Shown here in pieces: positions 1-11,440 of a DNA stretch of 64,000 nucleotides; the stretch's first letter is position 1; every line of letters starts with the position of its first letter. The notes beneath the pieces were generated by a model. That model saw only the letters and a program-made list of their open reading frames with translations. It was not told the origin of the DNA and searched no databases. Source of the stretch: Atopsyche davidsoni (lineage: Eukaryota; Arthropoda; Insecta; Trichoptera; Hydrobiosidae); the NCBI GenBank assembly GCA_022113835.1, contig JAILWY010000007.1, positions 12,625,001 to 12,689,000 on the forward strand, written 5' to 3'. The translations under genes and the position numbers were made by a program.

Positions 1-2125
1 CCCAACCATACAACTTTCGAATTGAGGTTGAGTGAGGTTTTAAGCATATTTAATAAATATTTTAAAAAATAACAGTTTGTGCTTATATTTTTGAAATTTA
101 ATAAAAAATAGTTTAGTGATTTTGAATTTTATAATAAATACACGCAATTAGATCATAAAAAGTTAAACAGATGAAAATCGTACAAGTCCATATTTTTAAC
201 TAAAATATGTATACATTCTGTTCTGAAATTAGTGTTCTCAATTAACTGCTGTTATAAGACTTCAGTTAGGCGATAAATAGGCTTTATTTTATCCCTTCGC
301 GTTGTAAAGAAAGAAATTAAGATATTATCGTTAAGTTCTGACGTTGTTTTTAAAAATGTGCATTTAAAATGTTAAAATTCTTATCACCTCCGATGGGCTG
401 TTGGAGATAGTCGCGTTTTTGATTGAAAAACACGTCGGCATACACGGTTTTGTTTTATTTTATATTTCACCAGCTCCAGGTGTAAATTATACTTGTATCT
501 TGATGGTGCTGACCGATTTCCGAAGATGGACAGGCAAACCCGCTAAGAGAGATCGTAAGGCTTCTCTGAGGTTAAGCAACTATTAACTACACACCCTGTA
601 AAAGATTTTAAATTTAAATATGATTTGAGATTACAAGGTGTTAAGTAATTTTGAATGATTCAAATTGTATATTGTGTACTTATTTTTTTTTATTATAATC
701 ATAAAAGGTCTGTTTTGTTATTCAATTAAACTAAAGTATATAATAGAGGTGTTCAAAGCACATACATAAGGCTCTACTTTAAATACGGTATAATAACCGA
801 GAATGTTGGTTTTTTTTTAAACTAAACTTAAGATTCATGATAAAATTAAATAACTAAGAATTTACATTTACTCTAAATTAAATGATGAGAAAATTCAAAA
901 GATATTACAAGTCTGTTATTATCAAAACAGCCTTAAATTGTCTCAAAACAGCTTGCATTCATTAATACAGTAGGGTCGATTAGGAATTTAGGTTATGACG
1001 TAATGAAAATCATTTTATTTGCATCGAATTATATGAGTAAAAATATATTAAAGCATCTAGTTTTATTGTATTTTATAATTATAATTTGATGGGAATAATT
1101 TGCTAAGATTTCTGTGAAGTCTTTGCTATTGATTCATTAATAAATTCGTGTTGCTTGCTGTAATTCAATTTACAAAGAGCTAGAAGAGGATGAAAAGGCT
1201 TCCTAAAAACTCCACGACGGCCTCAACACTTGCTTTTATAAATACCGACCATTATGTATTTAATATTCACAGTTTCTGAGAAAAACGCCTTTATCAACAC
1301 CAGACTCGCGCGTAAATTAATTTTAAAACTCTCCGGTTATTATATGAAATTGTTTTTTCACCTTAATTTATAAATATGCCACTCCTGACCTCCATACGGG
1401 GGAAAGGATAAATTTTAGATAAAGTTAAGTAAATATAAAAAAAATCTTCTTGGAAAACGAAATGTGACATTGAAAATAATGTATAAACTATAACAAAATA
1501 ATAGCGAACAAGCTGGGTTATATTATACTATTTTTTTTTTATATTCGTTTTTAGGGAAAAGAGGTTCGATTCGTGCAGTTTCAAGCTTCCCATACAAAAG
1601 TGTTTTTAAAATTTTAAAATATTGTAATGGTATTTATGACATTCCGTTCTTTATCAGCGCTGACAATCTCTGAAGCCCCGTTGCCGACACCCGAGACGTC
1701 CAGCTTTCGCCCCTTTTCTGGGAACTCCTGCCATAATTAAAGCGAGGCTCCCGTTAAAATAACGCGCCTGCCCGGGCTGAAATGCAGATCCTTGAGTGAC
1801 AGTGGAATAACAAAAATAACCAGAACTTTCGTCGCCATGTTTTTTTGCGAATTTTGTAGTTGTGATAATACTAAATGTATAATGACAGAAAGAAATATTT
1901 TTCAGCAGGTTGACAGGTGGTCATATTATACAAGGACATGTTTATGTATAAAATAATTAGATGAGTATTTAAAGTATCCAAAACAACTCATGCTGAATTC
2001 ACTCTCAGATCGCATATTAAGGCACATTGTTAAGGTTAAACACATGTCTGAAAACCTAAAACCTGTATTTATTTGAAGATTTTTAAAATCAAATTACTAT
2101 CTGAAAGAGTCCTTACCTATCTTAT
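1..2125. other. AT-rich non-coding stretch with one GC-rich island
   Basis: No convincing gene is visible. The only open frame of any length (401-586) has no recognisable domain. A GC-richer island at about 1655-1800, containing GCGCTGAC, CCCGAGACGTC and GCCCGGGC, stands out from the AT-rich surroundings. It has no long open frame and is a candidate regulatory element. Confidence 0.5.
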
Positions 2126-2129
2126 TTTC

Positions 2130-2352
2130 TTCAGCTAGTGCCTCTTATCAGAGAAGGTTGGCGACCATATACTATTTCAGTGAGCATATACTCATGCTGA
2201 GCCAGTATTCATGGTTTTCTAAGGGAAAAATAGTGTAGTGGGTCCTTCTACACCGCAGTTTTATATTTCTGCTGTCCAATAGCATTATTATTTAATCTTT
2301 TCTTTACAGAGCTCTGGCGTTTAGATCTGATACTCCTGCAGTAGACTACAGA
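2130..2352 (-). mobile_element. RTE-type LINE 3' end, family B, copy 1 (degraded)
   Basis: Read on the minus strand this shares a diagnostic order of blocks with sequences at 43.5, 50.8 and 57.9 kb: TCTAAACGCCAGAGCTCTGT, then AATAATGCTATTG, CTGCGGTGTAGAAGG, CATGAATACTGGCTCAGCATGAG, and finally GGTCGCCAACCTT. In the best-preserved copy (57.9 kb) the last block translates to LAQNEYMLSEMVANLDEEE and a stop, which resembles the C-terminus of RTE-clade reverse transcriptase ORFs. This copy is interrupted by an extra ATACTATTTC-like segment and is 5'-truncated, as expected for a dead LINE. Confidence 0.6.
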
Positions 2353-2476
2353 AACCTTGACAAGGTACTTCCAAGGTACAATAATTCCAAATCCACTATT
2401 CTATTGCTGATCCTTTACACACGCTCATGGTACAGAATGGCAGCCACGCACAAGTTTTATAAAAAAAAATTAAATA

Positions 2477-2882
2477 CAGTAATACCCCGCTTTACGCGAC
2501 CCCGTTATGCGCGGTTTCACTATAACGAGAATTTCAAATTTCGCATTAAAATGCCTCGCATTACGCGAATTTCTTATTTTAAGAATGTGTATGAACATAT
2601 TGTAGCCGTAAAAACAGCGTTGGGTGTTATAGACGTATTTTACAAGAACGTAAAAGAAACGCTACCCAAAAGACAATAGATGTATTTTTCAGTAAAAATA
2701 ACATGTAATACTGCATAAAGTGTTCTTGGAATTTAAGTGATTGATTCAAATGATTCGTATTTTTTTTTTGTATTAAATTTTGACTATGTGTGTATGTTTA
2801 ATCGTAAACCCCGATATACGCGAATTTCACTTGACGCGATTTTTTCTGGAACGTATCTCTCGCGTAAAGCGGGGTATTACTG
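2477..2882. mobile_element. pogo/Tigger-like MITE, 406 bp
   Basis: The element starts CAGTAATACCCCGCTTTACG and ends with the inverse complement, CGTAAAGCGGGGTATTACTG. The terminal inverted repeats match over 23 bases. A TA dinucleotide flanks both ends (2475-2476 and 2883-2884), the expected Tc1/mariner-superfamily target duplication. The interior is AT-rich with several TACGCGAATTTC-type repeats near the ends and no transposase signature. An open frame running in from 2404 is fortuitous. Termini beginning CAGTA with CCCCGCTTTACGCG-like bases are typical of pogo/Tigger non-autonomous elements in insects. Confidence 0.85.
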
Positions 2883-2884
2883 TA

Positions 2885-3140
2885 TAGCGTTTGTACGACG
2901 AGCTGCCTAGAATCCGGAAGTTGCGTTAGACAAGGACACCCAATGAGCGAGTGAGACGGCATGAATGTGCAGCGGCGCCAGTTCCCACGGACGCGCCCCT
3001 AATGAAGAACAAATATCCAATGAGACGCGGTAATTACGAGGTCGACGCGCAGGTATTCCGGGAGGAAAAACCGTGCGCGTGGACACGGGCGGGGTGATGG
3101 ACCCTGTCCGCGCCGACGTGAGGGTATGTAGGTTACGTTA
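2885..3140. other. GC-rich island with two CCAATGAG boxes
   Basis: This is a GC-rich block just downstream of the MITE without a long open frame. It carries two CCAATGAG motifs about 75 bp apart (around 2938 and 3014) and several CGCG-containing words. Inverted CCAAT boxes are common in promoters and enhancers, so a regulatory role is possible, but no transcript start is evident. Confidence 0.3.
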
Positions 3141-3348
3141 GGGTCCTCCTTTTCAGGATTAAAATTGCACTTTATTGCTTAATTACGAAATTAAATATAA
3201 TATAATAAAACAATAAACAACGCTGTCTTACTGATATTTTATTTCGCTGCATTTTGATCCGCACACTGGAGTTGCGTGCAGTACATAGAAATCATCTCCG
3301 CTGCAAATTTTCTGTTATTTGTATCCACATCTTTTATTATAAATAGAG

Positions 3349-3508
3349 TGATATGATTAGGCATACTTTTTCACATATTGAAAATGATTCAAAGAAACTC
3401 TCAGAAAAGTATCTTCGTGACTTGTGTAGGATTTGAACCTGCATCTCCAAGCTTATATGGCCGGTATACTAATCTTTCTTTGAATCATTTTCAAATATAT
3501 AAGCCTGT
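3349..3508. repeat. Foldback repeat with tRNA-like T-arm, family D copy 1
   Basis: The left arm ATTGAAAATGATTCAAAGAA (within 3378-3399) pairs with TTCTTTGAATCATTTTCAAT-like sequence at 3476-3496. Between the arms lies AGGATTTGAACCTGC, on the minus strand a GGTTCAAATCC B-box/T-loop. Copies at 41977-42139 and 57226-57420 share the outline ATATGATTAGGC, arm, TTCAAATCC-type T-arm, CTTTNAATCAT, arm. It behaves like a non-autonomous foldback or tRNA-related SINE. This copy is the most diverged. Confidence 0.55.
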
Positions 3509-4535
3509 AAAGGTAATTAAAACGCACTCGATTGACGTTCAATCCACAAAATATTCTTTCGTGAATGTAATTTCCCATATTTGAATAAAAAGCATTCATA
3601 TAATGCTCCTTATAAATATATATTTTTATGTCTATCTTCTTCATTTGATACGAATAAAAAATCCACCAAAAGTTGGAATTATTATATCGCTAGTATTTCG
3701 AATGATGCAGAATATAAATGAAATAGAAATGACTGTAAATTTGTCAGTGTAAACTAAGAAGGAAATCAGTCTCTCTTTCATAACGGATCCAAAAAAGATT
3801 AAAATTTGCAATTAATCTTCAATATCATTTAATTGAATAACTTTTCAATTATGTTAAAGTAGAAATTAAAAATCAATATTCCAGTATTATTGGAGTGTTC
3901 TCTAAAAATTTATCACGTAATTAAATGGCGAATTAAAAATATTATAAATATATAAATTCAAAAATACCATCGACAGATATGACTCGCGTTTTTATATTAT
4001 TTTACTCTTCGGTATTCCACAAAGGACGACACAAAGAGACATTGACGGAAAAATATTCTACGTCCTTGGCTGCTTATGTGTTATGATCTTGAAATATTCA
4101 AACAGAAAATTGATCGTTAAATTTTATTTCAGGTAATTACTGAAGGATCTTGCCTCTCGTTAAATATAAATAAATCGATTGCAAATGTAAAGTAGCTTTT
4201 GAAAAATACTTTTGTCTACTTTGGTGTTTATTAATAAATGTGTTTTTACTAGGGGTTAATCGTAAACAAAGATGACATATTTTATTAATATTTATGTTTG
4301 ACTTTCACAATTTGAGCTTATTAATAAAAGAACTAATAAAGTTGGTTGAACCAGTCATTGAAATCAGTATTTAAAAAATAATTTTCATTACATATCAAAT
4401 ACAAATTTAATACTCTTGTATTCTCATTAATGAATTTATTAATCCATTGCTTCAAGAAATCAAACAATAGAACTGTTTCTTCGATGTATTCATATACAAA
4501 AAAACGAAGGGTAGATTGATGTCCCCGAAATCCAC
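3509..4535. other. AT-rich non-coding stretch
   Basis: I see no gene, RNA gene or mobile element that can be supported here. Composition is strongly A+T with scattered stops in all frames. Confidence 0.5.
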
Positions 4536-4600
4536 CGTGTCGTCTAATGCTTAACCCAATTACTTTACAACCATGTGGTCACGGGTTCAAATTTGGGGGA
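4536..4600 (+). repeat. tRNA-like fragment, possible SINE head
   Basis: GGTCACGGGTTCAAATTTGGGG around 4577-4598 has the form of a tRNA T-arm with an RNA polymerase III B-box (GGTTCAAAT). It is preceded by a CTAATGCTTAACCCAATTAC segment where anticodon-arm sequence would lie. No full cloverleaf can be drawn, so this is a decayed tRNA-derived repeat at best. Confidence 0.3.
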
Positions 4601-5084
4601 TCTTTTTTCATGGATGGATGATTTTATCTAGTACTACAAGTACTTCTTAAAAGTTCGAATAGCGACAAAATAAACATATAATAATAAAGATTGCTGATTA
4701 TTATCGAACAGCTTGCGTACTTCTATATTCTACTTTTGGTCTCTTTCAAGTATATTATATATATTAAGGTTGTTTGTAGACTCATAATTAAGCTTGTTTA
4801 TAGTTGCTAAGAAAAATATTAAATTAAATTATTACCTCTTTAAATAAGCATAAGTTTATTTTGATGTATTTTAGAGGCACAAAAATATTGATGATAAAGT
4901 ATGAAAACCTTGGACGCCCGGATTAATTTATCAAAATTTTGTAAATAAGCGTATTTATTTCGTATGATGTATGTCAAAAATATTAAAAATAAAAACTGGA
5001 TATATATAGCTAGCAACATATACTTTGATTGGTCTTTTCGATTAAAAAATGTACAAAAATTTTTTTTACTACGCATGATGGTTT
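4601..5084. other. AT-rich non-coding stretch
   Basis: Nothing identifiable is seen. The sequence ends in a T-rich tract followed by GGTTTTTCAG, which resembles a splice acceptor just before the GC-rich block that follows. Confidence 0.4.
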
Positions 5085-5290
5085 TTCAGCGTCGGCGACA
5101 GATTCAGGGCCCGGGTTGGTGCACTCCTGGAGCTGGTCTCCTGCAGAGGGGATGCCGGCACGTCCACCGGGCCGCGGCTGTCTCCAGCCATTGTCAGGAG
5201 AATGATTTGTGGGCGACAAGGCTGATTGGTCATTTGGGCGCCCCACTGCGGGCGGAGCGCCCTGACGAGACCAAAAACCAAAAGCCATCG
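5085..5290. other. GC-rich island, possible exon or regulatory element
   Basis: A sharp switch to GC-rich sequence directly follows a TTTTTCAG acceptor-like signal ending at 5089. All three plus frames stay open for 110 bases or more. One reads RFRARVGALLELVSCRGDAG and another reads QIQGPGWCTPGAGLLQRG. The minus strand is also open from 5302 to 5069. I recognise no protein family, and multi-frame openness is partly a product of high GC content. A clear donor site is not visible, so a conserved non-coding island is at least as likely as an exon. Confidence 0.25.
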
Positions 5291-6225
5291 CAACCGATAC
5301 ATGAATATTAAATTATCGGAAGTTAATTATAAACTTGAAATCAAATAGTACTTTTATATTAACACGAATAACCAATCAGGCTAAGAGATATTTTTTTTTG
5401 TATATTTGTGGGATAGTCTGAAGAAGCGAAAAAGCAAAAATACTATTACTTATTTTAGTGTTTTTTTTTTACTGAGCTCGCTGAAGTCAATTGAAGGCAT
5501 ATTGAAAAAAATTTAAATAGTATTAACTCTTTGCATTTGAGAGGTGCGTCTCAGTCACCACTTTGTTTGGTGCGGAAATTCGATGTGCGGTGATAACTAT
5601 TTATGGTGATATCTTGTTTATGTTTATGTGATCTTGTTCTTTAAAGTTCGTTTCTAAACACTGCCTATATAATTTTACAAAGATGATGTTATCTTCCTTT
5701 CAAACTACATAAGAATTTCTTATCTAAGATAAGTGCGGCATCGTTAAGGATTGCAACGTGGACTGCGGTTTCAGTTCGAACTTGACAGCCGTGGCAAAAA
5801 GACTAAATGTGTACCCAATAAACCCACATATTTTTTGCTTGTACTTCTTATCGTAATCATTCATTTGAAGGTCCTTATTTGCTTAAACATATATTGCACT
5901 GAGGAATATATTTTTTTCTCCCCCACAATATTAATAGGCTTTCCATTCACTTATCACACCATTATTTTGTTTGCTTTATAATATCTAATACAATTATGAT
6001 AATATGTATAATAAACCCGGCAAAAGACATACTATTGTGATACTTGTCCCGAAAAGCCGGGCATGCATCTCGGCAATTGTTACATGAAATATCATACAAA
6101 GCAAAAGATAATTTACGAAGATAATTACGAAATTATCTTCGTAAAAATGTAAATATACATCAAATATTAAAATATAAAAGTTTTATGTGTTAATTTGTGT
6201 GTGTGATCATTTTAAGTTAGAGGTA
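5291..6225. other. AT-rich non-coding stretch with a perfect short hairpin
   Basis: No gene is supported. At 6112-6145 a perfect inverted repeat with 15-bp arms (TTTACGAAGATAATT and its complement) encloses the 4-base loop ACGA. The arms are too short for a typical microRNA precursor. Confidence 0.5.
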
Positions 6226-6480
6226 AGAAACGCTTCGAGTTGCTGATTAGTCCGCGCGGAAACGGTCTCGAGTGCAAAGGGTTGATGCTTATTGGATTTA
6301 CATGCAACTTAAAAATTTCCAAAGCTTCAGAGGTTCTAAAACGGTGGCGCGTGCGTTCCCACGTGTGCCGGTCGTCGCCGAGTGGTCCCAGAATGCGGCC
6401 CGACCGGACCCTTATAGGGCCGCTGCTCGCTGTTGTATTTCTCTGCCCGTTGACGAACATGCCAATGCTGGGACTAGATT
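6226..6480. other. GC-rich island
   Basis: A GC-rich block with overlapping open frames on both strands (6240-6482 plus, 6460-6212 minus), no protein similarity I can recognise, and a CACGTG E-box near 6360 (CCCACGTGTGCC). The simultaneous open frames follow from base composition. It is a candidate regulatory island. Confidence 0.3.
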
Positions 6481-8155
6481 GACAGTTTGATTAAAAAAAG
6501 ATTACTAGATGTCTCTAGTTATTTTATTTTTTTTAATTTTTCTTGTTTCAATTCTGTGGAAGTATTGTGTTGGGGCATAATTGATTCTATCGTTATGTTA
6601 ACCAAACGTATGAAAATATTTAATCACGTTATTAGTGAGATAAAAAATATAATTGACAAGTACAAATACCCCCTCAAATATGTTTTTTTTTGTGACGTAA
6701 TTCATACGATAATAATACAACAATTGCTTTAAAATAATAAATATATTAAATTAACATTTACTTGGTTCACTACATTAAAAGTAAATGTTTAACAACACCC
6801 TAAATAATAATATTATTTATAAGAGGGATATATTTTGCTTGTTATAAGTTTTGTATACCGTTTTGTTAATTTTTTTTTCAAGCCCCAGAGTAATAGTCTC
6901 AAAACCTGTTTCAAAGCATACTGCATAAAAAAATAAAACTGTGTGTTTTTCGCAAGTCATTTGCATTACAAACGAAGCTGAAACGGACCGACAGTTAATA
7001 TTTTGGTTTTTTAATAGCAAACATCAGAGATACGCAATGATAACAAGAAAAAAAAACTATTTTTTAACTTGTATGTATTACAATATAAGCCTCATAGTTT
7101 GTTCGTTTTTTTTTTAGAGCACTGTAAAAACTTTAGACATTGACAACTTTTCAAAAGAAATTCAAATCTAACTAATTTCAATATTTTTTTATATTAAAAA
7201 AAATTCAATGGCATGAATTGCTAAATAATATGTTATTTTCTATTAGTTGAAGATATAGTCCAAGTAGTCACTGGACCTTTAGTCTCTTGAGGATATATTC
7301 ACTTGAGAGTCTTTTGTCATTATTGTATTGAGTCTTCGTGAATTGAGATAGAAGTTTTCTTTCAGTAAAAATGTTAGAATCAGTTATTCGAAGTAATCAA
7401 CAGTGGGGAGAAATAAAAAGAAAGAATATAAAATAAATAAGAATTTCCTCTTCTGGAGACAGCCTCCGCACTGCCACTGGTTTTTGCATCGCATTCCCGG
7501 GACAATCGTTTGTTCGCTCCTCATGTTTCAGAGGTATTCTTTTTGTAATTTATTTAGTACCAACCAGTATCAACTCACTTTAATGTCCTTCGTACGGCAT
7601 ACTTACAAATACCCATATACGTGCTGAAAATACAATACATAAAAAGACGTTTCGCATAAAATCTGCGAGGAATGAAATTCGTTATGATACCAATTATATA
7701 AAGCGCAGCTAGTTCAATAAAAGTCATATTTTTATATCAACTATCGGTGTGATCCGATTTGAAAATGAGTGAAAGTAATCAATTCATAATGATAACAGAA
7801 TAATTTTACTGGAAAAAACTATCAATTAATTTAAGGTTTTTATCCAAGGATTTCACTAAAAAGCGTTATTTGTAAATAAACAGAACCAACCCCTTTATAT
7901 TGTTCCGAAGTCTTATTCTTGGCGAATCGCTCAAAAATAAAATTTTTATAATCAAACCTATCGAATATTCTTAAATTTATCTAATTTGACCTATACAATT
8001 CTTTCAAATATCACAGTACTTAAGTTTACTCAACAAATAAAATATTTATTCAGACGACCGCATTTAAAATAAATTGACCCAACTTTTCATTCAACTCTCG
8101 ACAAACTTCATAGGTATTCAAACATATTATGTTTATACAATTTGAAAAGCATCAC
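6481..8155. other. AT-rich non-coding stretch
   Basis: Several poly-T and poly-A runs, no repeat family recognised, no plausible exon. The short open frames here have no domain character. Confidence 0.5.
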
Positions 8156-8335
8156 ACAAGAAGCCGCAGGCATTATAAATCTGCCGTTCAATCATAAAAA
8201 GAAATTCGGCGTCGGATTAATATTCTAATTAATTAGCAGTCCAGTCTGGGAGCGGCGCGATGCTATCTTCCAAGGGGAGATCGGGCCTTTATTCACTAGC
8301 CGGGTTTCACGTACAGGTGCCAACCAAGTGATATG
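8156..8335. other. GC-rich island with homeodomain-type sites
   Basis: This block contains CTAATTAATTAG (about 8226-8237), a double homeodomain-type TAATTA core, next to GGGAGCGGCGCGATG and CTTTATTCACTAGCCGGG. There is no open frame of note. It is a candidate enhancer by composition and motif content only. Confidence 0.25.
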
Positions 8336-9105
8336 TTTGTTATGGTTTTTAAATGCTAACTTAAATGTATGAAGATATCATAACGATAATTTTAAAACAA
8401 TTGTTGTGGCTTTGTGTCAATTCATGTCGAGAAGAAGGCGATTTTTTGAACTAGATAATACATTCTTATAATAATATTTTTTACAGCACCGTACTCCCGT
8501 CTTTTCAAGCTTCTTGTAGCAACACTTGCCTGTAAAACCAATGTTTTGTCGACTCCCCCTTGATAGTAATTACTCGTCTCCTATAACTAATGTGTTATGA
8601 TTTAAAAAATCTAGTGAAGTTATTGTATTCATTTTGAAGACTCAAAACATGAATTTATACTGTAAATTCAAAATGATTGTTAACAAAAACGTTTTGCTTT
8701 ATTTTAAGTCTTCTAGTTTAATAATCAATTGTTTTTTCAAAACATATTTTTTTGTGAAATAAAAACATCAATAGCATAAAATAAAAATTTCAAAACCTTT
8801 TTGTAGTATTTTATAGACATATGGTGCGATCACGATATTTTCATTGATTCATAGGGAGTTGAATATATCAAAGCATAAATTATCTTAAAAAAAGATACAA
8901 AAATAAAATCCTTAAAGAGAAGCCAATAGCAATTGTATGGTAGCGCAAGTCTAGCTTGGAACGCGTTCGGATTCACAGAATTTTTTTTTTCCCCGATGGA
9001 TTATTTTTGGGTTCTAACTTATAAAAATGTACTACCTTCTAGGCTACGAGTCAATTTAAACTTATGTAAATAAATAATTTTTATGAAAACCAAAAGATGA
9101 TGAAA
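8336..9105. other. AT-rich non-coding stretch
   Basis: Nothing recognisable. There is only T-rich and A-rich low-complexity sequence and short unsupported frames. Confidence 0.45.
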
Positions 9106-9395
9106 CTGTTCTTGGGTTGACGTCATGTGTAATTTTATTTAAAACGGAGAGTGTGGTGTGGGCCTGGTGAAACCGTAGTCTCTCTCCCTTGTCATTTCAC
9201 GAAAATATGCCTCAGAGCGAATATAAAAGTGAGCGCGTAAATCGCGACATTGTTGGGTTATCCCGCCATATATTCTTTAACTGCGGCATTCGAGTACGGA
9301 ATTCCTGCCCTGAAAAGGTGCTCCGACGTTTCGCCTCCGAAACCGTCCTCCTTTATTAAGCGACAAGTATTATGTGCACGAAAGTGGGAAGGTGA
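9106..9395. other. GC-rich island with CRE site
   Basis: A full CRE palindrome TGACGTCA lies at 9118-9125. It is followed by CT-rich and CG-containing words and a CCGACGTTTCG motif near 9328. No coding frame is supported. It is a regulatory candidate. Confidence 0.3.
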
Positions 9396-10110
9396 TTTAA
9401 AGCAAAATTACAATCGACTAGAGTGATTTATCATTTGGATATTTTATAATTACTTAAAAAATATTTTTTAATGCTCCAAAATGATTTACTAAAACGCTGA
9501 AAACATATAGTAAAACAATACTTTTCAATTAAATAGATAATTGTTAGATTAAGGAGACAGGTGTGATAGTATTGCAGCGTTAGTTAAAAGTGGATACTTA
9601 TTAAATAACTGTAAAATAACACTTGTAGAAAAAAGGGTTTAAATGAAAATCTTCAAGAAACTATAGTATGATATAATATGGGGAAATATAATGTATTAAA
9701 AAAAATAAGGAAACAATAACTGAAAACAGGTTATGTGACAATTTACAAAATGAAATATAGGGTAGATAGTAATTAGGAAATATAATATTTAAAAAAATAT
9801 ACTATGTGTCTTTTATTAATATTACCATGTGGCTACGCGCCGCCCGTGGATCTTCAATATAGACACGATATTGTAAACATATTTTCTTATGTCACGATGC
9901 ATTTTATAATTTATAATTACAAATGAGATGTTGAAGAAAGGTATAGACTTCAACCTCTTGATCTCAGAGATCACCTCCGCCGCGCAATAAATCGCGGCCC
10001 GAAGTCATCGGCGGGGAACCGAACCGGAGATCTTATCTCCCCTGCAACAAATTACGAGTTACACACATTAACGTCAATGGGCGACTCTCGACACCACTCG
10101 GCCAACGAGG
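9396..10110. other. AT-rich stretch ending in a GC-rich island
   Basis: Positions 9396-9955 show nothing identifiable. From about 9955 a GC-richer island (GATCACCTCCGCCGCGC, GCGGCCCGAAGTCATCGGCGG) runs to about 10110. The minus-strand frame over 10276-10052 has no recognisable domain. Confidence 0.4.
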
Positions 10111-10440
10111 CGTCTCGTGTCTGCCGGGAAAATAAAAACAAAGCCTTAGCGCCGTCTATTACTCTGCGAAGGGTTGCACACGTGTCAATCAAAAACTTGC
10201 TCATAACATGTTTTTTAAGGCAATAAGGCGATAATAATCGAACATCAATCACGACTGGCTGGACTGCTGTTCGCACATTCCTTACACGGAATTCCTTAAT
10301 TACTTATATTAAAATACTACCCAGGACCCAGGTAAAGGTCTTTATATATATAATAAAAAAGCTTTATTTTTTAGTTTTTACATATTTTGCATTTTAATCA
10401 ACTCCAAATAAAAAAAAAAATTGAATTTTAATATTTTCTT

Positions 10441-10665
10441 CTTGTGATGCCTCTCATCATAGGAGGTCGGTGACCATTTCATCGAATATATTTCTATCCT
10501 GGGCCTGTCTCACTAATTTGGCTGCAAGTAAGCTTCCACATTCCACTGTCCCTTATTCCTTCGATTTTATTTCGGACAAACACCCGTAGGATTGCTATAT
10601 TTAGTGTTAAAATAGGAGACATTTCGAATAACATCCAAGAAACAGGATCAACTCAACAACGAAAG
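10441..10665 (-). mobile_element. RTE-type LINE 3' end, family C, copy ii
   Basis: On the minus strand this contains the end of an RTE-type ORF, with LAAKLVRQAQDR-, DRNIFDEMV- and VTDLL-like residues, then GAGAGGCATCACAAGAAGAA as the 3' untranslated tail. Its upstream part repeats the segment GTCTCCTATTTT..AATATAG..ATCCTAC that is also present at about 10845-10890. This is therefore a second, separate RTE end lying directly beside copy i. It is heavily mutated. Confidence 0.65.
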
Positions 10666-10677
10666 CCATAACCTACG

Positions 10678-10679
<2 letters not shown>

Positions 10680-10760
<81 letters not shown>
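10680..10760. repeat. (AT)n microsatellite, about 40 units
   Basis: An uninterrupted AT dinucleotide tract. It lies between two RTE 3' ends, directly after the sequence CAGAAGAAGAAGATATT of copy i on the minus strand. It may have grown from the simple-repeat tail that RTE elements leave at their 3' ends. Confidence 0.95.
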
Positions 10761-10764
<4 letters not shown>

Positions 10765-10765
<1 letters not shown>

Positions 10766-11075
10766 CTTCTTCTTCTGATATCCTTCTCCTCTCCCCATAT
10801 CCTTTCCAATGCCCTTTTTTCCTTAGATAATCAGCTGTAGGATACTATATTTACTGTTACGAAAAATGTTGCCAAAATAGGAGACCTTCCGCTTCTTTAC
10901 TACTCTTTCATGCGTATTCTGTGCAAGACTCTCTCATTTGTAACGCAGTCAACCCATGGTATTCAGAGGATTCACCTATAAAGCCACATATCTGGCTCTT
11001 CAATTCTTCGCATAGAAGCTGTCTTGAGTGTCCAAGCTTCAAGTTCATAAACGAGAACTGAGACGACTTAAGACT
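10765..11075 (-). pseudogene. RTE-clade LINE reverse transcriptase C-terminal region, degraded, copy i
   Basis: Translated on the minus strand from about 11063, the sequence reads VLVYELEAWTLKTASMRRIE, then EPDMWLYR, ILRIPWVDCVTNERVLHRIR (with in-frame stops), ILAT, and NSKYSILQLII followed by GKKGIGK. This is the C-terminal domain found downstream of the polymerase in RTE-clade non-LTR retrotransposons: a YG.E.WTL block, a MWLYRRILRI.W block with VTN.EVL, and the basic GKIEG..GIGR tail. Several stops and frameshifts make it non-functional. The reverse transcriptase core and endonuclease are absent, so it is 5'-truncated. Confidence 0.85.
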
Positions 11076-11185
11076 CGGTGAGGCTCCAGCGAGATTTCAG
11101 TGGTACTTTTAAATTATTTTTTTTTTAAAATTATATTGGCAGCAGTTTTAAAATGAAGCTGGGAGTCTTAAGGGTTGACCTCAGA

Positions 11186-11440
11186 CAATAAACAAAAAAG
11201 CTGGACACAGGTTGCGCGATGCGCGTATCATTACAGCATATTAATTGCCGCGGGTCTGCGGCGTAACACGGCGCGGTCCGGCGATCCGTCTTTTCAGTCG
11301 CCGGCCTGATAAAGCGGGGGGAAGTCCAGAATGTCTCCCCTTTCTTTAATTACCCGGAGTTAATTATTTTCTGTCACTTTATCAATGCTGAGAAATGAGA
11401 GATCGTTAACTGGAGTAATCAGAGGACGGTTAAGGATGAA
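11186..11440. other. GC-rich island
   Basis: A strongly GC-rich block (GCCGCGGGTCTGCGGCGTAA, CGGCGCGGTCCGGCG) with flanking TTAATTA/TAATTAC homeodomain-type cores at 11248 and 11345-11370. No open frame is supported. It is a candidate enhancer or conserved non-coding element. Confidence 0.3.

Noticed and set aside
2404..2679. 91-codon open frame across the left half of the 2.5 kb MITE
   Set aside because: It begins outside the element and runs through its terminal repeat. There is no domain, and pogo-type MITEs are non-coding.
6112..6145. MicroRNA precursor
   Set aside because: Arms of 15 bp are too short and the loop of 4 bases too small for a Drosha/Dicer hairpin.
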